Shown: positions 53,150 to 63,098 of the stretch, in pieces
How the letters are laid out: every line of letters starts with the position of its first letter
How positions within the stretch are numbered: position 1 is the first letter of the stretch
Assembly (NCBI RefSeq): GCF_034090345.1
Contig: NZ_JAXDSS010000046.1
Location: 1-64,000 of the forward strand
Direction of reading: 5' to 3'
DNA: 64,000 nt
Source: Peptoniphilus sp034090345
GTDB lineage: Bacteria; Bacillota; Clostridia; Tissierellales; Peptoniphilaceae
Notes under the pieces: generated by a model
The model's input: only the letters and a program-made list of their open reading frames with translations
The model's database searches: none
Told to the model about the DNA's origin: nothing
Position numbers and translations under genes: made by a program

Positions 53150-53580
53150 TTGTCTCTCCTCTCTAACTTCTTCAACTCTACATTGTTATCCTTTATAAGT
53201 TTTAGAGCATAGTCATCCACTCTATATGCATCCCTATAGTATATGGCAGTTATGCCGGCTTGGATTAGAGCTTTTGTACAGTTTAAGCAAGGAAAGTGAG
53301 TGACGTATGCAGTACAACCTTTTACACTTATACCCTCTTTTGCACAATATAAAAGAGCATTCATCTCAGCATGTATTGTTGCAATACAATGTCCGTCTCT
53401 CATAGTATGTCCTATCTCATCACATTGTGGATTCCCAGCCAACGAACCATTATATCCCGTAGAAACAATTCTGTGTTCGTTATTTACTATTACACATCCC
53501 ACAAATGCTCTGTCACAAGTTGACCTTGTGGCTACCATCTCTGTTATTTCTAAAAAATATTCATCCCAACTTTTTCTCAT
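53146..53580 (-). CDS. comEB: Deoxycytidylate (dCMP) deaminase
   Basis: The 144-residue protein has the zinc site TIHAEMNAL and FPCLNCTKAL, preceded by GYNGSLAG as in ComEB/dCMP deaminases. It turns dCMP to dUMP for thymidylate synthesis. It is coupled on both sides by four-base overlaps. Confidence 0.92.
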   Translation of the reverse strand: MRKSWDEYFLEITEMVATRSTCDRAFVGCVIVNNEHRIVSTGYNGSLAGNPQCDEIGHTMRDGHCIATIHAEMNALLYCAKEGISVKGCTAYVTHFPCLNCTKALIQAGITAIYYRDAYRVDDYALKLIKDNNVELKKLERRDK

Positions 53581-54191
53581 TTTGCACCTTTTGCAAGCTT
53601 ATCTGCAAGTTCGTTAAACTCAACTCCAGTATGTGCTTGCACCTTTATAAATTCAACTGTTATCTTGTCCTTTACACTAGAATAAAAATCTCTGTACTCC
53701 TGAGTTGATTTCTTGTTCGCTTTCCAACTTCCAAGAGCCCAACACTCTATGCCCATGTAATCGTAGTGAAGATATATTTTTTTATATCCAAGCTCTAAAG
53801 CTCGTTCAATTGCAACTTTAGAACCCATTATCTCTCCTGCAACATTTCTCATTGAAGCATCTTCTGCTTCGAAAAATCTCTTGCTGTCAGTTTCTATTAC
53901 ATTCACTCCGTCAGTCAGTACCATTCCATAAGAGTAGCTTTTTTCATTCTTGTCATAAGAACCGTCAACATAAGCTATTATCTCTCCATCAGATATAGAA
54001 CTCACTATCTCTGATTTATTATCTATCTTTTTTTCTAAATGAGTTTCTCCACCTATAAAGGCCTCCGCTTCAGAAAGTGTTGGAAATTTTTTGTATACTG
54101 CTCCGCCGAACCCAAGCACTTGTCTTTTGCACTCATTCCAAGTGGTGAATACTCCTGTCTGTCTTCCTTTTTTTACTGCGTAATAATTCAT
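53577..54191 (-). CDS. rnhA: Ribonuclease HI with N-terminal hybrid-binding domain
   Basis: The 204-residue protein has an N-terminal caulimovirus-type hybrid-binding domain (1-50: YYAVKKGRQTGVFTTWNECKRQV) and a C-terminal RNase H fold with AYVDGSYD, the Glu of NVAGEIMGSKVA, HYDYMGIE and ELADKLAK, covering the catalytic acidic residues. It degrades RNA in RNA-DNA hybrids. It is the first gene of the rnhA-comEB-mscL-patatin-Nudix run. Confidence 0.92.
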   Translation of the reverse strand: MNYYAVKKGRQTGVFTTWNECKRQVLGFGGAVYKKFPTLSEAEAFIGGETHLEKKIDNKSEIVSSISDGEIIAYVDGSYDKNEKSYSYGMVLTDGVNVIETDSKRFFEAEDASMRNVAGEIMGSKVAIERALELGYKKIYLHYDYMGIECWALGSWKANKKSTQEYRDFYSSVKDKITVEFIKVQAHTGVEFNELADKLAKGAK

Positions 54192-54291
54192 AATACTCCT
54201 AAATTTTATTTGTCTTATTGTATTATATTAACCTTTATTATACAACACTTAAGGTTTATGATATACTTAAAATAAATAAAAGGGGGATAAA

Positions 54292-55185
54292 ATGAATCAA
54301 AATCAACTCGAACAAATGAAATCTAAAGACGGATTTATCGCCGCTCTTGACCAAAGTGGTGGATCTACTCCAAAAGCACTTAGACTATACGGAATTGAAG
54401 AAAGTAGCTACAATAGCGAAGAAGAAATGTTTGAACTTGTTCATGAAATGAGAACAAGGATTATAAAAAGTCCTGCTTTTAACGGCGAAAAAATCCTTGC
54501 TACAATACTTTTCAAGAGAACAATGAATTCTAAAATTGATGGCGTTTACACTGCAGACTACCTATGGAATGAACTTGGAATAGTTCCTATTTTAAAAATT
54601 GATGAAGGTCTTGATGAAGAAAAAGATGGCGTTCAACTTATGAAAGAAATGAAGGGTCTTGATGAACTTCTTGAAAATGCAAAAGAACGTGCTATATTCG
54701 GAACTAAGATGAGATCAGTTATAAAAGAACTTAATGTTGAAGGAATCAAGGCTGTAGTTGCTCAACAATTTGAATATGCTAAAAAAATTATGGCAGCCGG
54801 ATTCGTTCCTATCATCGAACCGGAAGTAGATATTCACTCTGAAAAGAAAGCAGAAATAGAACAAGTTCTTCATGATGAACTAAAAGCTCAACTTGAAGTT
54901 TTAGATTCTGATTCAAGACTTATGTTCAAACTTACTCTTCCTGAAAAGAATGACCTTTATGAAGACCTGTACGACTTCGAACAAGTTGTTAGAATAGTAG
55001 TACTTTCAGGCGGCTATTCAAGAGAAGAATCTAATGCGAGATTAAAGGCTAATCACAGATTGATAGCTTCTTTTTCAAGAGCACTTTCTGAAGGATTAAG
55101 AGCTGACCAAACTGATGAAGAATTCGACAATATGCTTCAAGCATCAATCGATTCAATCTTCGATGCATCTGTAAATAAAAACTAG
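54292..55185 (+). CDS. fda: Fructose-bisphosphate aldolase class I
   Basis: The 297-residue protein begins with DGFIAALDQSGGSTPKALRLYG, the start of the bacterial class I (Schiff base) aldolases such as staphylococcal Fda, and has FVPIIEPEVDI and MFKLTLPEKNDLY, where the Lys is the likely Schiff-base residue. It splits fructose 1,6-bisphosphate in glycolysis or runs in reverse for gluconeogenesis. GGGGGATAAA precedes the ATG. It is monocistronic with a terminator; TATACT at 54262-54267 is a possible -10. Confidence 0.95.
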   Translation: MNQNQLEQMKSKDGFIAALDQSGGSTPKALRLYGIEESSYNSEEEMFELVHEMRTRIIKSPAFNGEKILATILFKRTMNSKIDGVYTADYLWNELGIVPILKIDEGLDEEKDGVQLMKEMKGLDELLENAKERAIFGTKMRSVIKELNVEGIKAVVAQQFEYAKKIMAAGFVPIIEPEVDIHSEKKAEIEQVLHDELKAQLEVLDSDSRLMFKLTLPEKNDLYEDLYDFEQVVRIVVLSGGYSREESNARLKANHRLIASFSRALSEGLRADQTDEEFDNMLQASIDSIFDASVNKN

Positions 55186-55188
55186 CTA

Positions 55189-55213
55189 AAAAAGAGAGGG
55201 TGCCCTCTCTTTT
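55189..55213. terminator. Bidirectional terminator between fda and the ArAE gene
   Basis: AAAAGAGAGGG and CCCTCTCTTTT are complementary around a very small loop, with A-rich and T-rich flanks. Confidence 0.85.
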
Positions 55214-56189
55214 AATTTATTGTGGATTTTTTAGCTTCTATCACATCATCATAAGCATTTCTAACATCTACAAACTCTTTAAACTCTAAGTAAGCCCTAA
55301 ATAATGTAGACCTTTTTTCAAACTCATCTCTCGATTCAGGTAATGGTAAATTTCTATATCTGTTGTAGAGCTCTTTTAATCTATTAATTATAGTGTCTGT
55401 TAATTCAGCCTCACTATTCTTTTCATTTTGTAAAATCATCAATTCTGCAAGGCCTGTTCCCTGTGTAAACTCTTGAGGCATATACTTTAAGTTTTCAAAC
55501 ATGCGTCTTAAAATTCTAACTTGCTCAACACGCATAGTCCAATAACTCATTAAATCGGCACTTTCTTCATAAAACATATTTTCTCGCTCATTCCTCAGCA
55601 ATGTCTCTGCCAATTTGAGGTCATTGTCTAAAATATTAAACACAACTTCACCTTTCATCAAAGGCATATCTTGTGTAATATAATTTGCATAGTGAACTAA
55701 AATAGACCTTATTTTTCCATCTATCTTATTCAAAACTTCTTGTAGTTCTTTTGAAACAGATGGGAAATATAAGTTGGCTACAATTGCAAATCCTGAACCA
55801 ATAACCATGAGCGCAATCTCATTTAATATCAAACCTAAATCAACTCCATTTGATAACAATAAATGAGTTACAAGCACACTTGACGGTCCAAGTCCTATAT
55901 CAATTTTTAATGACAAAGAAATTGGCACAAATAACATTAAATACAATACATATGCCCAAAGATTATACCCCAAGATCATAAAACACATAGTTCCTATTCC
56001 CAATGCCAGTATTGCCGATGCTATTCTATTTATAGCACCTTTGTAAGTTGCCTCTCTAGTGTCCATCACACTTAGTATTGCTATTATTGCTGCAGCTGAA
56101 GAAGACTTAAGCCCCAATAATTCTGCTATGAACAAAGATATTCCCGCCGCCAAAGCTATCTTTATAGTTTTTAATCCTATTATATTCAT
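55212..56189 (-). CDS. Aromatic acid exporter (ArAE/FUSC-like) family protein
   Basis: The 325-residue protein has an N-terminal membrane half (about six segments; IIGLKTIKIALAAGISLFIA, SVMDTREATYKGAINRIA as in ArAE_1) and a C-terminal cytoplasmic helical half (ArAE_1_C-like). The substrate is unknown; the family is linked to export of aromatic or other organic acids. ATG at 56189 behind GGGTGA is chosen over a start four codons upstream. Confidence 0.82.
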   Translation of the reverse strand: MNIIGLKTIKIALAAGISLFIAELLGLKSSSAAAIIAILSVMDTREATYKGAINRIASAILALGIGTMCFMILGYNLWAYVLYLMLFVPISLSLKIDIGLGPSSVLVTHLLLSNGVDLGLILNEIALMVIGSGFAIVANLYFPSVSKELQEVLNKIDGKIRSILVHYANYITQDMPLMKGEVVFNILDNDLKLAETLLRNERENMFYEESADLMSYWTMRVEQVRILRRMFENLKYMPQEFTQGTGLAELMILQNEKNSEAELTDTIINRLKELYNRYRNLPLPESRDEFEKRSTLFRAYLEFKEFVDVRNAYDDVIEAKKSTIN

Positions 56190-56238
56190 AAATTCACCCA
56201 AACTCTATTTACCCTTTGAGATTGAGTTTACACAAATT

Positions 56239-57087
56239 TTAATCCAAATTTCCATACTCCTCTATAAAAAGTTCATTTGCAATTTCAAGTTTCTTATAAA
56301 ATTCATCATATTTTTTACTCAAAACTCTCATATTTGGAATAAATACATCATAAAATCCATTTTCCTGATTAAAAGATTTAAAACTTTCCATTAACTCATA
56401 GCCAATTGAACTTTTATATTCATTAGACTTTCTATATTCTAAATAAGCTTCTATCTGTTCTCTATTTTTCAAGAAGTTCTCAGGATCTTCAATGCTCTTA
56501 ATAGTTTCACTTTCCGCTATCTCAAGAATTTCCATATTAGGTGTAGCCTCTAAAAACTTGCTCAGTTTATCAGAAATTGTAAAGTTTGGCATATTATCTA
56601 AAAACTCCATGACTTTTTCATACGCTCTTTTCTGTTCTTCCGTTACAATTTTTATCTCAAGAAACTTTGAAAAATGTAAATATAAATATCTTCCGTAATG
56701 CCCCGGAAATTTTTCAATCAGCATTTCTGAAATATAACTGTTTTTCTCTAAAATGTTTAATAGTTCTTCAATCTCCTCAAATTTAGACCCATTTGATAGT
56801 TTGTGAAGTAGTTCAGCTCGAATAGATTGACTTTTTAATTCCAAATCCTTTTTTATTGAAATTTCATCTAACTTTTTCTTTCCGTACTTTAAAATCTCTC
56901 TTATCTCTTCAACTTGCAAATTCAATTTTCTGTACACATAGATATCTCTTAAAACTTTTACATCTTCTTGTGAATAATCTCTATATCCGTTTTCTAATAT
57001 TTTTGGACTCACAAGTTCTTTCTCTGTATAATACACAATTGCCTTTTTAGTTAGCCCAGTAATTTTTGCAACTTCATTTATTAACAT
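56239..57087 (-). CDS. MerR family transcriptional regulator
   Basis: The 282-residue protein has a MerR winged helix (1-70: INEVAKITGLTKKAIVYYTEKELVSP, GYRDYSQEDVKVLRDI) and a long C-terminal helical domain of about 200 residues with no recognised ligand-binding fold. It is divergent from an MFS transporter gene, the usual setting for a multidrug-responsive regulator of a pump. ATG follows AGAGGTGA. Confidence 0.88.
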   Translation of the reverse strand: MLINEVAKITGLTKKAIVYYTEKELVSPKILENGYRDYSQEDVKVLRDIYVYRKLNLQVEEIREILKYGKKKLDEISIKKDLELKSQSIRAELLHKLSNGSKFEEIEELLNILEKNSYISEMLIEKFPGHYGRYLYLHFSKFLEIKIVTEEQKRAYEKVMEFLDNMPNFTISDKLSKFLEATPNMEILEIAESETIKSIEDPENFLKNREQIEAYLEYRKSNEYKSSIGYELMESFKSFNQENGFYDVFIPNMRVLSKKYDEFYKKLEIANELFIEEYGNLD

Positions 57088-57193
57088 ATTATCACCTCTA
57101 TCTAAATGATAATCTCACCTCCAATGTATCAGTCAACTAAATATTTTCTTTGTTATCTTATATATTTTAAATTATAATAATCTTGAGGTGTTT

Positions 57194-58357
57194 ATGAAAA
57201 ATCTTAAATTAAAATATATTTTAACTCAATCAATTTTTTGGATGTTGATGGCTTGTCTGACATCATACATCAATGTTATCTTGACCGGTCGTGGAATAAG
57301 CGTTTCAAATATCGGAATAATAGCAGCCGTCGGTAGTGTAATTGCAGCTTTCTTTGGACCATTTATATCTCAACTATGTGAAAATTCAAAGAGCAAAACC
57401 GAACGCGAATACATGCTGATTGTAATTTTAGTTTCAATCATATCTCTAATACTTTCACTATTGTTTCGCAGTCCAATTATCACAGTGCTCATTTTAATTT
57501 TAATTCCCAATGTGTTAGTTTTATCTCTTCAACCATTACTGAACAGTCTTGGAATGAATTATATGCAACTTGATAAAAATATAGACTTTTCAAAAGCCAG
57601 GGGAATAGGAGCTTTTTCGTATGCAATATGTTCTCTAATACTTGGTAAAATGAGTGTCGGAAACTCTGATATGCCCATAATATTTTCAATCGTACTATTT
57701 GCATTGTTGTTCTTCATAATGTTATCTCAACCGCACTTAGAAAATATAAACTCCCTACATACTTCAAGCGAAGCAGTCGAATCAGATATTCCATTTTCCA
57801 AAAAAGAGGCCACAGCAGCCATCATAGGGGTTATTCTATTATTTGTATTCTATCAAATAAACCACTCATTTATGCTTCAAATAATGGAAAACTTGGGTGG
57901 AGATTCGTCTCACATGGGACTTGCCTTTTCAATAGCAGCATTTTCTGAAACCGTAGCAATGTTTGCTCTGCCAAAAGTATTGGGAAAATATAATCTGATA
58001 AAACTGTTTAAGTTTTCAGCTGTTATGTTTATAGTAAAGGGGATCTTGACTTATTTTGCCCCAACCGTTGGAATCTTGCTTGCCGTTCAACTTTCTCAAG
58101 TAGTGGGATTTGGAATTTTCACTCCTGTTTCAGTTTATCTTTTCAGTAGAAAATTTCCACCATCTATGAGAATTAGAGCCCAAGGATATCTCACAAGCTC
58201 AATCACGCTAGGTGGCGTGTTTGGATTGTTAATTGGAGGAATACTAGTTGAAAATTTAGGAATAGCAAATACAATTTTAATTTCCATGCTCTTCGCCTTA
58301 ACAGGTACAATATCTATTTTTACAATCAAAAATATAAATCAAAAAGGTAGTGTGTAA
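57194..58357 (+). CDS. MFS transporter
   Basis: The 387-residue protein has about twelve membrane segments in two halves and resembles the MFS_1_like/nucleoside-sugar group (WMLMACLTSYINVILTGRGIS at the start, RIRAQGYLTSSITLGGVFGLLIGG late). ATG at 57194 follows GAGGTG. The divergent MerR gene suggests inducible export. Between them TTGTTA (57150-57155) and TATAAT (57173-57178) are 17 apart, but this would leave almost no leader. Confidence 0.85.
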   Translation: MKNLKLKYILTQSIFWMLMACLTSYINVILTGRGISVSNIGIIAAVGSVIAAFFGPFISQLCENSKSKTEREYMLIVILVSIISLILSLLFRSPIITVLILILIPNVLVLSLQPLLNSLGMNYMQLDKNIDFSKARGIGAFSYAICSLILGKMSVGNSDMPIIFSIVLFALLFFIMLSQPHLENINSLHTSSEAVESDIPFSKKEATAAIIGVILLFVFYQINHSFMLQIMENLGGDSSHMGLAFSIAAFSETVAMFALPKVLGKYNLIKLFKFSAVMFIVKGILTYFAPTVGILLAVQLSQVVGFGIFTPVSVYLFSRKFPPSMRIRAQGYLTSSITLGGVFGLLIGGILVENLGIANTILISMLFALTGTISIFTIKNINQKGSV

Positions 58358-58388
58358 CAATAAAATATTTTTGACACACTACCTTTTT
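58341..58388. terminator. Terminator after the MFS gene
   Basis: AAAAAGGTAGTGTGT (58341-58355) is perfectly complementary to ACACACTACCTTTTT (58374-58388). The stem starts in the last codons of the MFS gene and ends in a T-run. Confidence 0.85.
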
Positions 58389-58499
58389 TAATTTTGATGG
58401 TTAATTTATTTGATTATATTTCTTTTCTCTCTTATAAACTCATTTCAAGCAATCTTATATAAAAATAATAATGAAAATAAAGCTCCTAAAGGAAGATTT

Positions 58500-60044
58500 T
58501 TACATAAATATAGTTCCACCAATACCAATTGGTAAATTGAAAGCATAGAATACTGCCATCAACGCTGTCCAGAATACTAAGAATGCCAGTGAGTATGGAA
58601 GCATCATTGAAATCAAAGTTCCAAGTCCTGAATCTTCGTCATATTTTTGCATAAATACTACTATCATTGCAAAGTAAGTCATAAGCGGTGAAATAATGTT
58701 TGTTGAAGAGTCACCTATTCTGTAAGCAACTTGTGTAAGCGCAGGAGAGAATCCCATTTCAAGCAACATTGGTACAAAGATTGGAGCCATGATAGCCCAT
58801 TTTGCTGATGCTGAACCCATAAACAAGTTTATGAATGCTGATAACAGAATAAATAATATTATCAGTGGTAATCCTGATAGACCTGCTGACTTAAGGAATG
58901 CTGCACCATTGTATGATATGATAAGTCCTAAATTTGTCTTACCAAAATAAGCTATAAATTGTGCTGCGAAGAAAGAAAGCACAAGATATCCTCCCATTGA
59001 TTTCATAGCTGATGTCATAGCCGCTACTAAATCATGAGTAGATTTTATCTTTCCTATAGTCTTTCCATATACAAGACCAGGGATTAAGAATAAAAGCATC
59101 ATCGCTGGAATTAATCCATAATGTAAGAATTCATTTAAATCCATTTGTCCTGTTTTTTCGTTAAGTGATTGGAAAAGTGCTCCTTGTGGGAACATCAATA
59201 CTCCCATTATGATTACATATCCAATAAGAGCAATCATAGCGTTTCTGATACCTTTTACTTCAATGTCTGTAACGTTATCAGCTGCTTCAGCTTCATTTAT
59301 TGCTCCAACATATTTTCCTAAGTTTGGCTCAACAATTTTATCAGTAACGATTGTTCCAACTACTGTTAAGAATATTGCTGATACTGCTAAGAAATACATA
59401 TTTGATGTTACTGGTATTGTTGTGTCAATTTGAGCAGCTTTTAAAGCTTCATTTGTGATGTTAGTTAATAGAGGGTCAGTTGTACCTAAAATTAAGTTTG
59501 CTGAGAATCCACCACTTACTCCGGCAAATGCTGCTGCAAGTCCTGCTAATGGATGACGTCCTGCAAGACCAAAAATTAGTGCTCCTATTGGAACTACAAC
59601 TACATACCCTGCATCTGATGCTACGTTTGACATAATACCTGCGAATACTACTATTGGAGTAAGTATTTTAGGATTTGCATTTAAAAGTGCTTTTCTTAAA
59701 CCTGTGTTAAATAATCCTGTCCATTCACAAACTCCAACCCCTAACATTGCTACAAGCACCGTTCCAAGCGGAGCAAAATCTGTAAAGTTTTTAGTTGCTG
59801 AATTGAAGATATATCTTATACCCTCTGCATTCAATAGTGATACAGCACTTTTGGTAACCTCTTCCCCGGCCTTAGCATCGTAATATGTTACCGGTGTTCC
59901 ATACTTTGCAACAAAGTGCGAAGCTATTACTACAACCACTGAAAGAATAAAAAATATTATTGCAGGGTGTGGTAGTCTATTACCTATTACTTCAACACCT
60001 TTTAGAAATCCTTTGACTTCTTTTTTGTTGTTTGTAGATTTCAT
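58500..60044 (-). CDS. abgT: AbgT family (p-aminobenzoyl-glutamate) transporter
   Basis: The 514-residue protein has about eleven membrane segments and AbgT signatures: VEVIGNRLPHPAIIFFILS, FAPLGTVLVAMLGVGVCEWTGL, GVSGGFSANLILGTTDPLL and GSASAKWAIMAPIFVPMLL. Characterised members import p-aminobenzoyl-glutamate or export sulfonamides. It is monocistronic, with AGGAGG before the ATG. The 230 bases upstream, shared with the serine operon, show no further structure. Confidence 0.92.
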   Translation of the reverse strand: MKSTNNKKEVKGFLKGVEVIGNRLPHPAIIFFILSVVVVIASHFVAKYGTPVTYYDAKAGEEVTKSAVSLLNAEGIRYIFNSATKNFTDFAPLGTVLVAMLGVGVCEWTGLFNTGLRKALLNANPKILTPIVVFAGIMSNVASDAGYVVVVPIGALIFGLAGRHPLAGLAAAFAGVSGGFSANLILGTTDPLLTNITNEALKAAQIDTTIPVTSNMYFLAVSAIFLTVVGTIVTDKIVEPNLGKYVGAINEAEAADNVTDIEVKGIRNAMIALIGYVIIMGVLMFPQGALFQSLNEKTGQMDLNEFLHYGLIPAMMLLFLIPGLVYGKTIGKIKSTHDLVAAMTSAMKSMGGYLVLSFFAAQFIAYFGKTNLGLIISYNGAAFLKSAGLSGLPLIILFILLSAFINLFMGSASAKWAIMAPIFVPMLLEMGFSPALTQVAYRIGDSSTNIISPLMTYFAMIVVFMQKYDEDSGLGTLISMMLPYSLAFLVFWTALMAVFYAFNLPIGIGGTIFM

Positions 60045-60249
60045 ACTCTACCTCCTCCTTTTGTTTATAATAAAATTATACAGGATATTGTTAACTCTTC
60101 ATAGCATTTAAGTTAAATTTTATTTATAAGGTTTTAAATCTTCCTAATAAACTTTGATTGTAAGCTTTAATTTTTAAGAACATTTTTTATATCCACTTTA
60201 TTATCTGAAAGCAAAATTTCCTTGCACTTATTCCAATAATCAAATTTTC

Positions 60250-60258
60250 TGATATAAT
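60250..60258 (+). promoter_or_regulatory. Extended -10 of the serine-use operon
   Basis: TGATATAAT is an extended -10 element 18 bases before the sdaAB start. No good -35 is seen, and the leader would be very short. Confidence 0.4.
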
Positions 60259-60275
60259 AAATTTGGAGGTGTTAT

Positions 60276-60944
60276 ATGACAGATTATAGTGCATTTGAAG
60301 TCATGGGCCCCATTATGGTCGGCCCGTCAAGTTCACACACTGCCGGAGCGTGTAAAATTGCAAACGTTGCCGTCGATATTGTGAGCGAAGGTTTTAATAA
60401 AGTTGAATTTCAACTTCACGGTTCTTTTGCACATACTTATAAAGGACATGGAACTGACCGTGCCTTAGTTGGTGGAATTCTTGGCTTTGAGCCGGATGAT
60501 GACAGAATTAAAACATCTTTTGAAATTGCTGAAGAATCCGGATTAAATTATATATTTACTACTATAAATCTTGGTGAAAATTATCATCCAAATTCTGTAA
60601 AAATAATTTTTTCATACCCTGATAGAGATGAAGAATATGTAATAGGCTCTTCTATTGGTGGTGGAGCTATGAAAATTGTAAACATAAATGGAATTGCCAT
60701 CGAGTTTAGAGGGGAGTATTCAACTATATTGCTTGAATATCCTGAGCAACGTGGTGTAATATCTTACGTCTCTTCACTGCTTACAGGAAATGATTACAAT
60801 ATTGAATCTTTAAATACTAAGAAGAATAAATTGACTAATGTTGTAACTTTAACTGTAGAAATCGACAAGCCGCTTACAGACAGTTTAAAATCTGCAATAC
60901 TCGGTGTCGAAAGATTTATAACAGCTAAATATGTGGAGGTATAG
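60276..60944 (+). CDS. sdaAB: L-serine dehydratase, beta subunit
   Basis: The 222-residue protein starts FEVMGPIMVGPSSSHTAGACKIA, the serine dehydratase beta-chain signature, and has a C-terminal ACT-like domain (about 145-220). With SdaAA it forms the iron-sulfur L-serine dehydratase that makes pyruvate and ammonia. Its TAG stop is directly followed by the sdaAA ATG. Confidence 0.95.
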   Translation: MTDYSAFEVMGPIMVGPSSSHTAGACKIANVAVDIVSEGFNKVEFQLHGSFAHTYKGHGTDRALVGGILGFEPDDDRIKTSFEIAEESGLNYIFTTINLGENYHPNSVKIIFSYPDRDEEYVIGSSIGGGAMKIVNINGIAIEFRGEYSTILLEYPEQRGVISYVSSLLTGNDYNIESLNTKKNKLTNVVTLTVEIDKPLTDSLKSAILGVERFITAKYVEV

Positions 60945-61823
60945 ATGTTAAACACAGCTCGTGAAATAATAGATGTGTGTAGTGAGAGAGGCATTAAAAT
61001 CTACGACTTAGTTCTTGAAGAAGAGATTAAAAATTCTCACACTACTGAAGAAGAAATAAGAAAAAACCTTGACGAGGTAATTGATGTAATGTACTCCTCG
61101 GCAACTAAAAATTTAACTAATTCAGATGTAACTGAATACAAGATGATTGACGGATTTGCAAAGACTACCTATGAGTATGCAACTTCCGGGAAATCTATAA
61201 TTGGCGACTTCCTTGCAAAAGCTATGGCAATGGCTTTTTCCACAAGTGAAGTAAATGCCTCAATGGGAAAAATCGTAGCTGCTCCAACTGCAGGCTCTTC
61301 CGGAATCATGCCGGCAATGTTGGTCGCCGCTTCTGAAAAATATAATTTTGATAGAACCACTATTCAAAACGGCTTCCTTACCTCAATAGGTATAGGTCAA
61401 TTGATAGCCAAGTATGCAACTTTTGCCGGAGCCGAAGGTGGTTGTCAAGCTGAATGCGGTTCCGCTTCCGCAATGGCAGCTTCTGCCCTTGTTGAAATGC
61501 TGGGTGGAACTGTTGAGCAAGCTCTTCACGCTGCAAGTATCACAATAATTAACGTGCTTGGACTTGTATGCGATCCTATAGCCGGTTTAGTTCAATACCC
61601 TTGTACTTTCAGAAATGCATCCGGAGTAATCAATGCATTTATCTCTGCAGACTTAGCTCTTGCAGGTGTTGAAAGTTTAGTGCCATTTGATGAAGTGGTA
61701 ATAGCAATGGGTGAAGTTGGAAATTCCATGATTGAAGCCTTAAGAGAGACAGGACTTGGCGGGCTTGCCGGAAGTAAAACCGGTCAAAAAATTAGAAGAG
61801 ATTTCTTGAAAGAAGGAGATTAA
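60945..61823 (+). CDS. sdaAA: L-serine dehydratase, alpha subunit
   Basis: The 292-residue protein has KIVAAPTAGSSGIMPAML, the cluster cysteines in EGGCQAECGSA, LVCDPIAGLVQYPC, and NASGVINAFISADLALAG. These residues hold the oxygen-sensitive [4Fe-4S] cluster. One base separates it from the symporter gene, so uptake and degradation of serine are co-expressed. Confidence 0.96.
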   Translation: MLNTAREIIDVCSERGIKIYDLVLEEEIKNSHTTEEEIRKNLDEVIDVMYSSATKNLTNSDVTEYKMIDGFAKTTYEYATSGKSIIGDFLAKAMAMAFSTSEVNASMGKIVAAPTAGSSGIMPAMLVAASEKYNFDRTTIQNGFLTSIGIGQLIAKYATFAGAEGGCQAECGSASAMAASALVEMLGGTVEQALHAASITIINVLGLVCDPIAGLVQYPCTFRNASGVINAFISADLALAGVESLVPFDEVVIAMGEVGNSMIEALRETGLGGLAGSKTGQKIRRDFLKEGD

Positions 61824-61824
61824 T

Positions 61825-63045
61825 ATGACAGAGAAAAAGACTTTTAAATTAGGATTAATTCCAAAACTAATCATCGCTATAGTTTTGGGTACATTAGTAG
61901 GCCTAAATTTACCTGAAGTTGTAACTAAAATAGCTGTTACTTTCTCATCAAACTTCGGTAAATTCCTAGGATTTATAATCCCATTAATGATTATTGCATT
62001 TGTATCTAAGGGCATTGCAGACTTATCTGAAGGCGCCGGAAAATTACTTCTTGCCACCGTAGGACTTGCTTATGCTTCAACTCTTATAGCAGGTACACTC
62101 TCTTACACTATGGCTAGTAATATATTCCCAAGTTTTATTTCAACTGAAATGGTTGATAAAATTCAATCAGCAAGTGAAAAAACTCTTGAAGCTTTCTTTG
62201 AAATTCCACTTAAACCTGCTATTGATGTAACAGGAGCTCTTGTTCTTGCTTTTATGATAGGTTTATGTGTATCAATTATTCGTCAACATGGAGATGGTGA
62301 AGGCTTTTATAAACTTATAAATGAATTCAATGCTATTATCAACTTAGTACTTGAAAAGGCAATCATACCACTTCTACCATTCTTTATATTTGGTAACTTT
62401 GCAAATATGGCTTACTCCGGATCAGTATTTGCTATACTTTCAGTATTTATAAAAATCTTCGGCTGCATAATAGTGCTACATATTTTATATATTTGTGCTA
62501 TGTTCATAGTTGCCGGAGCTTATAGTAAGAAAAACCCTTTTGCTTCTCTTAGAAAAGCAGTCCCTGCTTATTTAACAGCAATTGGTACTCAATCATCAGC
62601 TGCAACAATTCCTGTCAATGTTGAATGTAATAGAAAAATTGGTGTAACTAGACAAATTAGAGAATTTGTAATTCCTCTATCTGCAACTGTTCACCTCCCA
62701 GGTTCTATGATTACGCTTACTGCATGTGTATTCACGTTACTACACATGTATAATATGCCTCATTCATATGCCCTTATATTAAAATTCATTGCCATCCTTG
62801 GCGTTGCAATGGTAGCTGCCCCGGGGGCTCCAGGTGGAGCCGTTATGAGTGCTCTTCCATTCCTGCCTGTAGTAGGTATAGCTTCTGAATCACCACTTGC
62901 TTCAATCTTGATTTCACTTTACTTAACTCAAGATTCTTTCGGTACAGCAGCTAACGTTACAGGCGACAATGCTGTATCAATGATGGTAGAAAAATTCTAT
63001 TACAAACATATAGTTAAACGTCCTATTCCAACAGAAGAAGACTGA
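61825..63045 (+). CDS. DAACS family dicarboxylate/amino acid:cation symporter
   Basis: The 406-residue protein starts LIPKLIIAIVLGTLVGLNLP and has the family's serine-rich and binding segments (GTQSSAATIPVNVECNRKIG; APGAPGGAVMSALPFL). Third gene of the serine operon, it most likely imports serine (or threonine) with Na+, as SstT does. ATG follows AAGGAG. Confidence 0.9.
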   Translation: MTEKKTFKLGLIPKLIIAIVLGTLVGLNLPEVVTKIAVTFSSNFGKFLGFIIPLMIIAFVSKGIADLSEGAGKLLLATVGLAYASTLIAGTLSYTMASNIFPSFISTEMVDKIQSASEKTLEAFFEIPLKPAIDVTGALVLAFMIGLCVSIIRQHGDGEGFYKLINEFNAIINLVLEKAIIPLLPFFIFGNFANMAYSGSVFAILSVFIKIFGCIIVLHILYICAMFIVAGAYSKKNPFASLRKAVPAYLTAIGTQSSAATIPVNVECNRKIGVTRQIREFVIPLSATVHLPGSMITLTACVFTLLHMYNMPHSYALILKFIAILGVAMVAAPGAPGGAVMSALPFLPVVGIASESPLASILISLYLTQDSFGTAANVTGDNAVSMMVEKFYYKHIVKRPIPTEED

Positions 63046-63056
63046 TTTATAACTTG

Positions 63057-63087
63057 AGAGAGGAGATGCTCTCCTCTCTGTATTTTT
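63057..63087 (+). terminator. Terminator between the symporter and gltS genes
   Basis: AGAGAGGAG (63057-63065) and CTCCTCTCT (63071-63079) form a perfect stem, followed by GTATTTTTA. The gltS ribosome site begins directly after it, so partial read-through is possible. Confidence 0.75.
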
Positions 63088-63098
63088 AGGAGGATACT